From Xiphophorus maculatus (lineage: Eukaryota; Chordata; Actinopteri; Cyprinodontiformes; Poeciliidae): a stretch of 64,000 nt of DNA. Positions 44,085 to 55,177 of the stretch are shown here, piece after piece. The DNA is taken from the NCBI RefSeq assembly GCF_002775205.1, contig NC_036456.1, forward strand, positions 24,649,850-24,713,849, written 5' to 3'. Each line of letters begins with the position of its first letter. The stretch's first letter is position 1. Under the pieces are notes generated by a model. That model searched no databases, had not been told where the DNA came from, and worked only from the letters and a program-made list of their open reading frames with translations. The position numbers and the translations under genes were made by a program.

Positions 44085-46480
44085 ATCTCCGACATTGTTC
44101 TGTGTGTGAAGATGACGGGATTTTCAATGACCTCAGCAACCAGGAGGGGAACTTCACTTTAAAACAAGAGGAACCAGAACCTCTGCAGATAAAACAGGAG
44201 CAAGAAGAACCAGAACATCAACAGCTCAAAGAGGAAGAGAAGCAACTCTGCATCAATCAGGATGAAGAGCAGCTTGTGCTGAAACAGGAGACTGATGACA
44301 TTTTGGTGATTCCTCTTAATGTGCAAAGAATCCACAATGAAACAGAACCACAGAGGAACCAACTCATCTCTCATGACTCTGCTGAGGATGAGAACCAGGA
44401 TCAGGAAGGAAGCAATTCTGAGGACTCAGGGGAAAAGAGAAATGAAAAACAGAAACGTCAGAGATATCAGAAAATCAAACGGCAGAAAGGTAAAACTGAG
44501 TGTTCAAAACAGAAAACACACAAGAAGGCTCAGCGAGACCAAAAACAATATTCTTGTGAAATCTGTGATGAAGCCTTTTCTCAAAGCAGTTCCTTGATGA
44601 CACACATGAGAACTCACATGGACAAGAAGCCTGTCACATGTTCAACCTGTGGAAAAAGCTTCCAAAACAAATCTCATTTGCTTCGTCACATGATAATTCA
44701 CAGAGGAGAGAAGCCCTTTTCATGTGTGACTTGTGGAAAAAGTTTCATAAAGAAAGCTTATTTAGTTACTCATATGAGAAGTCACACAGGTGAGAGGCCT
44801 TTCTCATGTGAGATATGTGGAAAAGGTTTCTTAAGTAAACCTAATTTAGTTAGTCACATGAGAAGTCACACAGGGGAGAAACCTTTTTCATGTGTGACCT
44901 GTGGAAAATGCTTCCAAGTCAAATCAAGCTTACTTCGTCACATGATGATTCACACAGATAAGAACCCTTTCTCATGTGTGGCTTGTGGAAAAAACTACCG
45001 AAACAAATTTACTTTTCTTCGCCACATGAAGATTCACACAGGAGAGAAGCCTTTTTCATGTGTGACTTGTGGAAAAAGTTTCATAACCAAAGCTGAGTTA
45101 GTTAGTCACATGAGAAGTCACACAGGTGAGAAGCCTTTCTCGTGTGTGACCTGTAGAAAAAGCTTCATAAGTAAATCTAATTTAGTTAGTCACATGATGA
45201 TTCACACAGGTGAGAAGCCTTTTTCATGTGTGACTTGTGGAAAAAGTTTCGTAACCAAAGCTCAGGTAGTTACTCACATGATGATTCACACAGGTGAGAA
45301 GCCTTTCTCATGTGTGACGTGTTTTAAAAGCTTTCCATTGAAATCTCATTTACTTCGTCACATGATGATTCACACAGGTGAGAAGCCTTTCTCATGTGTG
45401 ACCTGTGGAAAAAGTTTCATAAGTAAATCTAATTTAGTTAGTCACATGAAGATTCACACGGGTGAGAAGCCTTTTTCATGTGTGACTTGTGGAAAAAGTT
45501 TTGTAACCAAAGCTCAGGTAGTTACTCACATGAGAAGTCACACAGGTGAGAAGCCTTTCTCATGTGTGACATGTTTTAAAAGCTTCCCATTGAAATCTCA
45601 TTTACTTCGTCACATGATGGTTCACACAGGTGAGAAGCCTTTCTCATGTGTGACCTGTGGAAAAAGTTTCATAAGTAAATCTAATTTAGCTAGTCACATG
45701 ATGATTCACACAGGTGAGAAGCCTTTTTCATGTGTGACTTGTGGAAAAAGTTTCATAACCAAAGCTCATGTAGTTACTCACATGAGAAGTCATACAGGTG
45801 AGAGGCCTTTCTCGTGTGTGACTTGTGGAAAAGGCTTCCCATGCAAATCCGAGTTACTTCGTCACATGATGATTCACACAGGTGAGAAGCCTTTCTCATG
45901 TGTGACCTGTGGAAAAAGTTTCATAAGTAAATCTAATTTAGTTAGTCACATGAAGATTCACACAGGTGAGAAGCCTTTTTCATGTGTGACTTGTGGAAAA
46001 AGTTTCATAACCAAAGCTCAGGTAGTTACTCACATGAGAAGTCATACAGGTGAGAGGCCTTTCTCGTGTGTGACTTGTGGAAAAGGCTTCCCATGCAAAT
46101 CCGAGTTACTTCGTCACATGATGATTCACACAGGTGAGAAGCCTTTCTCATGTGTGACCTGTGGAAAAAGTTTCATAAGTAAATCTAATTTAGTTAGTCA
46201 CATGATGATTCACACAGGTGAGAAACCTTTTTCATGTGTGACTTGTGGAAAAAGTTTCATAACCAAAGCTCAGGTAGTTACTCACATGAGAAGTCACACA
46301 GGTGAGAAGCCTTTCTCATGTCTGACCTGTGGAAAAAGTTTCATAAATAACAGTAATTTAGTTAGACACATGAGAAGTCACACAGGGGAGAAACCTTTCT
46401 CATGTGTTACCTGTGGAAAAAGCTTCCAAGACAAATCTAGTTTACTTCACCACATGAAGATTCACACTGGAGAGAACTAG
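44085..46480 (+). CDS. ZNF3 main exon, 23 C2H2 fingers, truncated by a transposon
   Basis: The exon encodes DLRHCSVCEDDGIFNDLSNQ, an acidic leader and a basic segment. Twenty-three fingers follow, from YSCEICDEAF to FQDKSSLLHHMKIH. Fingers 9-21 are largely a three-finger motif (ISKSNL, TKAQV, then PLKSHL or PCKSEL) repeated with a 252-bp period. The frame ends TGEN and TAG. The TAG is the first three bases of the hAT-like element at 46478, and the AAC before it is the changed end of the target duplication. Remains of the lost C-terminus lie at 48162-48698. At 854 aa, with 23 whole fingers, the product could still bind DNA. Confidence 0.87.
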
Positions 46481-46668
46481 GCCTGTCGCGATAAACAATA
46501 AATCAATTTATCGCACAATAAATTAAAACTACTGACCTAATTTTAATTATCGGCTTTATCATTTCTTCCGGCCTTTTTCTTTCTGTTGATGACACTGAAT
46601 AAAAAAAGGCTGAACTTTGGTGCTCTCCACTGACTCCTCCCTTCCTCATTTCCTTAGTGTAAAGCCCA

Positions 46669-47390
46669 GTGCACACTACATGATCTTAGAGCTGTCGGCC
46701 CATTTTCAAAACCTGAGAGACCACACATTAGCCGACAGAAATCCTAGGTATAACGGTTCGATCGGGTTCGTTCCTGCCGTGTGGTGTCCAACAATGGGCA
46801 CAAAATAATGGCTACAAGTCCAGTTGACAAATTTTAAAACCAGGCATTAATCAATGCTTTACTACAATCTACCTGCAATGCATGTGGCTAGTGTCAGCGT
46901 AAAGTCCTGACTGAATGATAATCATTATAACCTATTTATGTCACCTTAACGAAGAACAGCTGAAAAGTTACTGGTTTATCAACTGCGGTAGCAATTTCGC
47001 TCCAACTCCTCCTCTTGTCATTTCTATATTCTTTGCATGTTGAATAAACATTAATGTTGTTTCCACGTATCATCTCCAATGTCCGCTGGACTTCGGGTTG
47101 CACTGTGTCAGCTGTTTGGGATTCCCCTCCGTAATTTCCCCTCAGAAAGCGCGGAAGAGAATCCTCGCTTTCTGATTGGATACCTGTCACATTCAACAGG
47201 CTGCATTAACGCTCCCAGTCGGGGGAAACCCCTGATTTAGATCGAATCGGCCACAACGATCTACCGTAACACACCACACACTATGATCGGCTACGAAATC
47301 GCAAGCGACAATCTTAGAGAATGGCCAACGTTCTAAGATTGTAAGGGCAAAAAATCATGTAGTGTGAACTATTGCGTCGGATGTGCCCAT
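46669..47390. mobile_element. Nested DNA element with MADF-like remnant
   Basis: The left end CAGTGCACACTACATGAT faces ATCATGTAGTGTGAACTA near 47366, an inverted-repeat pair. On the minus strand (47196-46936) a frame contains STCKEYRNDKRRSWSEIATA, which resembles the end of a MADF/Myb-like DNA-binding domain as found beside PIF/Harbinger transposons. The boundaries and family are tentative. Confidence 0.4.
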
Positions 47391-47465
47391 CTTCTCTATT
47401 TAAATCTAATTATTACTGAAGGGCAATATAGTATATAGACTTCATAAATAAAAACTTCTTGAATT

Positions 47466-47533
47466 AAAACTAAACAACATGGGGCGTGCTGTGGTGGCGC
47501 AGGGGGTTAGCACGCCCCATGTTGTTTAGTTTT
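47466..47533. repeat. Perfect 25-bp hairpin around a SINE-head core
   Basis: The arms 47466-47490 and 47509-47533 are perfect reverse complements, and the loop is the 18-nt GTGGTGGCGCAGGGGGTT. The inner arms and loop together are the head of SINE family S1 (GGGGCGTGCTGTGGTGGCGC), with an A-box-like TGGCGCAGGGG in the loop. The outer 15 bp (AAAACTAAACAACAT) are not part of that head. Confidence 0.85.
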
Positions 47534-47764
47534 TATTCAAGTACATTTTTGTTAATGGAGACTGAGAATCCATTTTATTTTTATTTTTGGTTGTTTTGTT
47601 TATTTTGTTTATCAGTTCCAGTGTTAAATATTCTTTTGAAAATAAAGTGTATCTATCTTTGGCAGGAAATCGCATGCATTATTACGTCATTTCCATTAAA
47701 TCAGTGTAAAAAGGTCTTCAAACAATATTATCGTTTATCACAATAATTTTTGAGACAATTAATC

Positions 47765-48116
47765 CATCCATTCATTTTCTTTACACCCTTGTCCCTAGTG
47801 GGGTCGGGAGGTGCTGGTGCCTATCTCCAGCTACTGTTCCGGGTGAGAGGCGGGGTCACCCTGGACAGGTTGCCACTCTGTCGCAGGGCAACACAGAGAC
47901 AGACAGGACAAACAACCACAATTTAGAAAGACCAATTAACCTGACAGTAATGTTTTTGGACTGTGGGAGGAAGCCTGAGTACCCAGAGAGAACCCACGCA
48001 TGCACAGGGAGAACATGCAAACTCTGTGCAGAAAGACCCTGGGCCGATAATCGAACCCAGGACCTTCTTGCTGCAAGGCAACAGTGCTACCAACTGCGCC
48101 ACTGTGCAGCCCTGTA
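47765..48116 (-). mobile_element. tRNA-derived SINE (family S3) with 13-bp target duplication
   Basis: It is flanked by the perfect direct repeat GAGACAATTAATC (47752-47764 and 48117-48129). On the minus strand the head reads GGGCTGCACAGTGGCGCAGT, then TGGTAGCACTGTTGCC and a B-box-like GGGTTCGAT. The body matches 16785-16972. It inserted after the hAT-like element. Confidence 0.85.
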
Positions 48117-48161
48117 GAGACAATTAATCGCTCAGCAAAATGTGTTATCGTGACAGGCCTA

Positions 48162-48698
48162 GATAGAAGCCCTTTTCATGTATGACTTGTGGAAAAAGTT
48201 TCATAACCAAAGCTTAGGTAGTTGTCACATGAAGAATCACACAGGTGAGAAGCCTTTCTCATGTATGCGCTTGAGTAGTACAAAAGGTAAAAAAGGTTTA
48301 CTAGTAAAGCAAATTTAAATAGTCACACGGCGATTGGGACCATTTTGATCTTGCACTAGAAAATAAGGCATTGGTTATCACTTCGTTGTTGTTTCATCTG
48401 GTTCTTCTCAGTTTCTACTTGATCTATCTGAATCCAAATTCAGCTGAAATTGACTCTTAGTTTACTTTCATATTATGTTCTGCAGGTTAAGTGTTGCATA
48501 TGCTTGACAGAACTGTCTTACATAAATGATCATATGAGGACTCATACAAAAAGCTTCCACCAAAAAAACATTTTAACTTCTCACTTGAGGATTCATACAG
48601 ATGAGAAGGCATTTTCTTGTGAGACTTGTGGAGAAAGTTTCCATTGGCAAAACAATGTAACTGTTCACATGAAGACTCATACAGGAGGATCAGCATAA
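48162..48698 (+). pseudogene. Severed C-terminal part of ZNF3
   Basis: Directly after the element the finger frame resumes (KPFSCMTCGKSFITKA, then a stop), with a damaged second finger. After a gap, an open stretch at 48530-48698 has HQKNILTSHLRIHTDEKAFS and a last finger, then GGSA and TAA. That is the same C-terminal layout as ZNF1 and ZNF2 (GGSE). Stops and deletions show it is no longer translated as part of ZNF3. Confidence 0.72.
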
Positions 48699-50086
48699 TC
48701 TGACCCTGAAGTACCAAAACACAATAACTCACAGTTTGGAAGCAGAGAAATTACAGCTGGGAAACATTTCTATAATGTAGCAGCTTGGAGAAGAAAAGCA
48801 TTTAGCTAAAACACAAGACTTTCACTTTATTCTGTCAGTTTTATCTTTTCATTTAAAATGTTTTTTAATGAGATATTAAGAGCTTATGAATTTGTGTTTT
48901 TATGTTTTTTTGTCTAGTGAGATATTAATAATCTGTTTATATCTTGAAGTAACAATGGGTTTGAATGTTTTCAGGTTTAGTCTTTTAAAGCTGTTATTGT
49001 ATGTCTTTCCTTGTACTTATACTTTGTTTTATTTCATTAATTTTGGTCAGAGGATGCATGTTAGCTGTTACTATATGAATTGTTGGTGTAGGTATATTTA
49101 GATAAAATGTTTTATTCTAAATTTGAATCTAAATATATTTTTTTTCCATTACTTTCTCTTGAGTTTTTGATTCAGGGAGAAAATACTGTTGATCATATGA
49201 TGGCAACAATGCAGACGTTTCTACGTTTTGCTAAGTTATGATGAAACCTGAGATGTTTTCCTTTTTTGTTAAAACATTTGCATCGACTTTATTCTTGCTA
49301 AGTTCACTGTAAATTGAAGTTATATTTTATTCATGTGACTTTCTTAAAATCTATAAAACAGTATTTGTTTGAGAAATGTTTTATTGTTTAGGATGTCAGA
49401 AAATGTATTGGTGATATAGATTCAATTTCAAATAGAAATGTGACCAGCAAAAACTGTTTCCAAACCATTCTTGTATAATAAAGTTTTTTTTTAACCAAGT
49501 TTGTCTTTTTTCAGTTCAGTAGTGGATTGAGACTGATGTAAAAGTTCCTGCTTTTTGAGTATTTTCTCTCATAATTTCTCCCAAGTATCTCTTTTTTTTA
49601 ACATACTTTATTTAAGAACATGCATTATTATGAACCCAGCATATATGCATCTATGTACATGTATGTATAGCACTTTTTTTTCTTTTTCTGTTCAAATTGT
49701 CAACCCGCCACAGTGCTAGAATTTACACGCCACTTCATACTTTTACCCACATTTGGCCAGTGGCGGTGCTAATTTCCACCCCTGTGTGAAACTAAATTTG
49801 GTTTTGCTGTTGAATGTGTTAGTATCACCTAGTCTGTAGAACTAAATAATTACTCACTACAGGTGGCTCAGTGTGTATATAAGTTAATTTGGACACAACA
49901 CTTAACTTTTTGAAACATTAAAAATTACAACACAGGATCCACTGAGTTGATTTTTTTTTTTTTTTTACATTATAGATGATGAATAATCGCAAAAAGGCGC
50001 TCAGATAAATTACAAACACACGTAATAAAATCCTAAAACAAGTAAATGCAACGCGGGCGGAACAGCAGCGTTTTAGTGCCTTATCT
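48699..50086. other. Unit 3 3' flank and spacer to ZNF4
   Basis: The 3' UTR sequence is shared with units 1 and 2, with AATAAA at 49477-49482, then a spacer. A T-rich tract near 49951-49967 precedes the shared upstream region. No gene. Confidence 0.5.
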
Positions 50087-50130
50087 ATCCGGAAGCAAAC
50101 AGAGGAACCACATCCGGAATCAGTCACGTG
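50087..50130 (+). promoter_or_regulatory. ZNF4 promoter element
   Basis: ATCCGGAAGC near 50088, a second ETS-like ACATCCGGAAT near 50110 and the E-box CACGTG at 50125-50130, 152 bp before the ATG. Confidence 0.5.
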
Positions 50131-50276
50131 GTATGGCCCGCTCGCGCGGCTTCAAACGTCACATCCGGCTAAATTAACACAAGCTTCATAAGAATCCTGG
50201 TTTAGTCGACACGTGTCCCGAAGCCCAGAAATCACGTCGCTAGTTTTAGGTAAATATCTGAGTATTTGCTGTGAAA

Positions 50277-50445
50277 ATGTCTTCAGTTCCGCTTCAGAGA
50301 GATTTTATTAACCAGCTGTTAACTCCTGCTGGAGAAACATTCACAGAGTTGAAAGAAATCAACGTCAAGATGGAGGAAGAGATGGAGGATCAGCGCAGAC
50401 TGATGGATTTTACCCGGATACCGAGGATCATCTTACACCGGATAG
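50277..50445 (+). CDS. ZNF4 leader exon
   Basis: ATG opens MSSVPLQRDFINQLLTPAGE, and the exon ends ILHRI before a GTACGA donor at 50446, phase 1. At 169 nt it is the same length as in ZNF3. It joins 51654 in frame to give 588 aa. Confidence 0.75.
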
Positions 50446-50596
50446 GTACGAAACACCTTCATGTTTTACTGACGACATGAAGGTGGACAAAATACTCGAG
50501 ACAGATTTAAAGTATGATCCCAGACACAATGTCTGGGATCATAAAACCGTTGAAGTACAACTCAAAACCACGTCTTTCTCGCTCTGCATTGCCCCA

Positions 50597-50655
<59 letters not shown>
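50597..50655. repeat. (CA)n microsatellite
   Basis: An uninterrupted CA dinucleotide run of about 58 bp in the ZNF4 intron. Confidence 0.95.
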
Positions 50656-50660
<5 letters not shown>

Positions 50661-51079
50661 TCATTGCCATAGCAACCGACAATAACGCCCCTAAAAAAAC
50701 CATAAAAATATTGAGTACATTCAGTCTGTTGCAGTGGTATGGTTTTAGGCTTAATGTTTATTTTGCTATTATTAATAAGTGATTGCTTTGGTAAGAGGAG
50801 AAAACTCTAAATATATGCATTTTCTTATTTTGCAATATAATTTGTATATATATATTTGAAGAATGTAATTACAAATAAGTGTCACATTGACAGAATTTTT
50901 GAGTAACTGGCTTTCAAAAACCCCATCTTTTTCTACTCAAAGGTGGATTTGTTGCAAGGTACCTAGCCCCAAAATCTCAAAAACCGTTAGACATAATGAG
51001 CTGAAATTTTCTCTGCTCTTTTCTGGTAACACACATTTAGAGTATTAAAAAACAGAAGAAAAAACTTGACTGCCGGTAC

Positions 51080-51535
51080 GTACCATTACAGCTGGAAATC
51101 AGAGATGAGGCCTGGAATCTGGGCGTAGTGATGGACTCTGACCTGAACCTTCAGAGCCACATAAAGACAGTTACAAAGTTGGCCTTCTACCACCTGGAGA
51201 ACATTTCCAGGATTAAAGGACTAATGTCTGTCTCAAAAAGATCTAGAAAAACTCATCCATGCGTTTCTCTTTAGTCGCATTAATTACTGCGACAGTTATT
51301 TTCACAGCTCTGCCTAAAAAAACCTGTGCTTTCAAATCTAGACTGAAAACCCAGCTGTGTGGAGTTGCTCTCGAAACATAATCAATGAAAAATGTAACGA
51401 TGGAACTTGACTAAATGTAATATTCCAATTGGTGATTCTGTGTTACCTGATTTTGTGTTTTTGTGTTTTTACAATGTAAAACACTTTGAAATGTCTGTCG
51501 CTGAAATGTACTATACAAATAAAATTTGACTAAAT
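51080..51535 (+). mobile_element. CR1/L2-type LINE 3' fragment
   Basis: The decayed ORF2 end reads RNLGVVMDSDLNLQSHIKTV, then LIHAFLFSRINYCDSY after a shift. The 3' UTR ends GTACTATACAAATAAA. It is 5'-truncated and non-functional. Confidence 0.65.
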
Positions 51536-51653
51536 AAAATTTCTAATTTTAGAACAATCCAAGAAAAGGCTACTTAGATGCATCAAGGGATTAAAGTTAA
51601 AGGTTGATTATTTGACTCAAAATTAAAAGTTTTTTTTGTGTGTTTTGGTCCAG

Positions 51654-53251
51654 ATCTCCGTCAGTGCTGGGCGTGTAAAGAGGACGGGGTTCTCAATGAG
51701 CTCAGCAACCTGGAGGGCAACTCCGCTTTAGAAGAGCAACCAGCACATCAACAGTTCAAAGAGAAGCAACTCTGCATCAGTCAGGATGAAGAGCAGCTTG
51801 TGCTGAAACAGGAGACTGATGACATTTTGTTGATTCCTTCTAAAATGCACAGAATCCGCAATGAAACAGAACCACAGAGGAACCAACTCATCTCTCATGG
51901 CTCTTCTGAAGATGAGAACCAGGATGAGGAAGGAAGCGATTCTGAGGACTCAGGAGAAAAGAGAAATGAAAAACAGAAACGTCAGAGATATCAGAAAACG
52001 AAACAGCAGAAAGGTAAAACTGAGAGTTCAAAACAAAAAACACACAAGGAAGGTCGTCCAGACCAAAAACAATATTCTTGTGAAATCTGTGATGAAGCCT
52101 TTTCTCAAAGCAGTTCCTTGATTATACACATGAGAACTCACATGGACAAGAAGCCTTTCACATGTTCAGCTTGTGAAAAAAGTTTCAGATACAAGTCTGA
52201 GTTACTTCGTCACATGAGAATTCACACAGGTGAGAAGCCTTTCTCATGTGAGACCTGTGGAAAAAGCTTCCAAAGCAAATCTAATTTGCACAGTCACATG
52301 ATAGTTCACACAGGTGAGAAACCTTTCTCGTGTGAGACCTGTGGAAAAAGTTTCCAAAGAAAATCTTATTTGCTCCATCACATGAGAATTCACACAGGTG
52401 AGAAGCCTTTCTCATGTGTGAACTGTGGAAAAAGCTTCAAATTCAAATCAAATTTGCTTCATCACATGAGAAGTTACACAGGTGAGAAGCCTTTCTCATG
52501 TGTGAACTGTGGAACATGCTTCAAATTCAAATCAAATTTGCTTAGTCACATGAGAATTCACACAGGAGAGAAGCCTTTCTCATGTGAGACATGTGGAAAA
52601 AGCTTCCAAAGAAAATCTTCTTTGCACAGTCACATGATGGTTCACACAGGTGAGAAACCTTTCTCGTGTGAGACCTGTGGAACAAGCTTCCAAAGAAAAT
52701 CTTCTTTGCACAGTCACATGATGGTTCACACAAGTGAGAAACCTTTCTCGTGTGAGACCTGTGGAACAAGCTTCCAAAGAAAATCTTATTTGCTCCATCA
52801 CATGAGAATTCACACAGGTGAGAAGCCTTTCTCATGTGTGAACTGTGGAAAAAGCTTCAAATTCAAATCAAATTTGCTTCGTCACATGAGAAGTCACACA
52901 GGTGAGAAGCCTTTCTCATGTGTGAACTGTGGAACATGCTTCAAATTCAAATCAGTTTTGCGTAGTCACATGAGAATTCACACAGGAGAGAAGCCTTTCT
53001 CATGTGTGACATGTGGAAAATGTTTCATAGCCAAAGCTCAGTTAGTTTGTCACATGAGAATTCACACCGGTGAGAGGCCTTTCTCATGTCGGGATTGTGA
53101 AAAAAGGTTTAGCATTAAATCATGTTTAACTTCTCACATGAGGACTCATACAGATGTGAGGCCTTTATTATGTGGGACTTGTGGAAAAAGTTTCCGTTGG
53201 CAAACCAATTTAACTGATCACATGAGGACTCATACAGGAGGAATGGCATAA
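51654..53251 (+). CDS. ZNF4 main exon, 14 C2H2 fingers
   Basis: After the acceptor the exon encodes DLRQCWACKEDGVLNELSNL, a short acidic region and a basic segment. Fourteen fingers run from YSCEICDEAF to RWQTNLTDHMRTH, ending GGMA and TAA. Finger 5 (KFKSNLLHHMRSY) has Tyr in place of the last His. Fingers 4-6 and 9-11 are duplicates (QRKSYLLHH, KFKSNLL, then KFKSNLLSH or KFKSVLRSH), and 7 and 8 are near copies. The leader is closest to that of ZNF2. The 588-aa product is the shortest of the cluster. Target unknown. Confidence 0.88.
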
Positions 53252-53284
53252 TCTGACCCTCAAATATCAAGACACTGAATAGCT

Positions 53285-53350
53285 CCGTCCGTCCGTCCGT
53301 CCGTCCGTCCGTCCGTCCGTCCATCCATCCATCCATCCATCCATCCATCG
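53285..53350. repeat. (CCGT)n(CCAT)n microsatellite
   Basis: Tandem CCGT tetramers pass into CCAT tetramers just after the ZNF4 stop codon, within the 3' UTR. Confidence 0.95.
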
Positions 53351-53937
53351 TCTGTTCAATCACAGCTGGGTAAAATTTCTATAATATAGCAGCTTGGAGA
53401 AGAAAAGCATGTATCTAATGTTTATCTAAAACACAAGACTTTCACTTTATTCTGTCAGTTTTATCTTTTCATTTAAAATGGTTTTTAAGTGAAATATTAA
53501 GTCTTACGACGTTATGCATGCATTTTTAATGTTTTTATTTTTGGTTTGTCTAGTGAGATATTAAGTCTGTCTCTTGAAGTAATGGATTTGAATTCTTTCA
53601 GATTTAGATTTGTAAATCTGTTGGAGTCATTGTACGTCTATTCTTTGTACTTTGTTTTTGCAAGAGCTTGGTCTCTTTATGAAGAAGACAAGCTAAATGT
53701 TCTATTTTTGCTGTCAGAATTACTTGAACTGTAAGTAGTTTGTAGCTATTACGTTTGTAACAAAAAAATTTTGAAAAATTTTGCTTCACTCAGGTTTTTA
53801 ATTTTTATTTCTTGTAAATGCAAATTGAGTGTTGAATGTGTGGACTGGGAAATACAATAAATCTGTAGAATACAGTATTCTGTTTGCGGATTTCAATAAG
53901 AAATGTCATTTTCTACATGTTTATTTTTGAGGATGTA

Positions 53938-53996
53938 CAGGTGTTTTCCAGGTGTGCCATTCGGCGTCTCCAAATGGCACACCTGGACAACACCTG
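53938..53996. repeat. 24-bp hairpin with 11-nt loop
   Basis: Arms 53938-53961 and 53973-53996 are reverse complements with one mismatch (CAGGTGTTTTCCAGGTGTG against CAGGTGTTGTCCAGGTGTG). It is non-coding and may be a very short foldback element. Confidence 0.8.
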
Positions 53997-55177
53997 ATGT
54001 ACAAACTTCAAATGACTGTAACTCCTCAGAGCTTCAACATGCAGCCATCAATGAGGCTCTAATGAAAGATAATGACCAGAGGAATCCTCTGATAAGATAG
54101 GCACATTATTACTGATAGTGGAAATTACTTATTATATAAATAAAAGCATATCTGGGAGGGTAGAGGGGGTTAGCGTACAGTCAGCCCTAATCCCCTTTCT
54201 TGCAATACGCTGTTCGTCTGTCTGCCCCCATCCGTCCACCACCCCGCCGCCCCCCACCATCTCCGAGTTGACCAGTCAGAAATATTGCAGAAAGAATACA
54301 GGCATGTCAAAACGAGCTCAAGTCGCTCTCTGGATGTTATTCGCTCGGAAAAAGCCATTTTATGACATTATTTGTCCATTGCGGCGTCAATCAGAACGGG
54401 GACTCTAGGCCCGATGAAAGCGTCATAATGGAGTTTAAACCCGTAAATCTCACCTCCGAAAAGAAAAAAGGAAATCCGGTGTGGGTTAAGCGCTTTTAAA
54501 AAAAGCTTTAAGTCCCTCTGTCATTTTGACAGGTTATAACTCACACTGACTGACATTGACTGGTGCACATGGGTAGACATTATAGACTTTACGCACAGAA
54601 TACATCGCAGAGGTAACTAACAATGCGGCTGCATAGCCTTTGTCAATATGATTTACTGTTTTACCTGATTTACTTTAAAAAAAAGGTATTTTAAGTTGAA
54701 TTTAAATATACTTTACTTTTTCATTACTTTCCTTTGAGTTTCTGACTCAGAGAGAAAATATTGTTCACTGATGGCAACAATTCAGATGTTGCTGAATTTT
54801 TCCAAGTCATGAGGAAACGTGAGATGTTTTCCCTTTTTTGTTAAAACATCTGCATCGACTTTATTGTTGTTAATTTTACTCTAAACCGAAGTTATTTTTA
54901 ACTGTGTGATTTTAAAAAAAAAATCTAACAATATTTGTTTGAGAAGGTTTTTATTTTTTAGGATATTAGAAAATGTATTGGTAATATTGATTCAATTTCA
55001 GATAGAAATGTGACTAGCAAAAACTGTTTCTATATAATTCTTAGATAAAGTTTGTTTTTTCTATACTAATGATGGTTTTTGTCTTTTTTCTGTTTAGTAG
55101 TGGATTGGGACCCATGTAAAAGTTTAAGTTTATTTCTCATCATTTCTCCCAAGCATCTGTATTTTTTAAGTCAGTAT

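Larger units (their letters stand above)
46478..48161. mobile_element. hAT-like element inserted in ZNF3 (1,684 bp)
   Basis: The ends TAGGCCTGTCGCGATAA and, reverse-complemented, TAGGCCTGTCACGATAA match at 16 of 17. The flanking octamers GAGAGAAC (46470-46477) and GATAGAAG (48162-48169) each differ by one base from GAGAGAAG, the sequence expected in the intact finger linker. This fits an 8-bp hAT-type target duplication that has since drifted. No full transposase is present. It holds a nested element with a MADF-like remnant, a hairpin and a SINE. Confidence 0.78.
50446..51653. other. ZNF4 intron (shortest of the four)
   Basis: After about 30 bp the intron departs from the other units. It holds a perfect 14-bp hairpin with a 3-nt loop (50513-50526 and 50530-50543), a (CA)n tract near 50597-50655 and a LINE fragment at 51080-51535. 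The unit-type intron returns only near 51540. Confidence 0.55.
53252..55177. other. ZNF4 3' flank
   Basis: The 3' UTR type sequence is shared with the other units up to about 55060, interrupted at about 53900-54650 by unrelated DNA that includes the hairpin at 53938-53996 and a GC-richer block (54170-54420) with no recognised frame. No gene is seen. Confidence 0.5.

Noticed and set aside
54118-54408. 96-codon open frame in the ZNF4 3' flank
   Set aside because: Low-complexity proline/serine part and no domain. The surrounding block looks like inserted repeat DNA.
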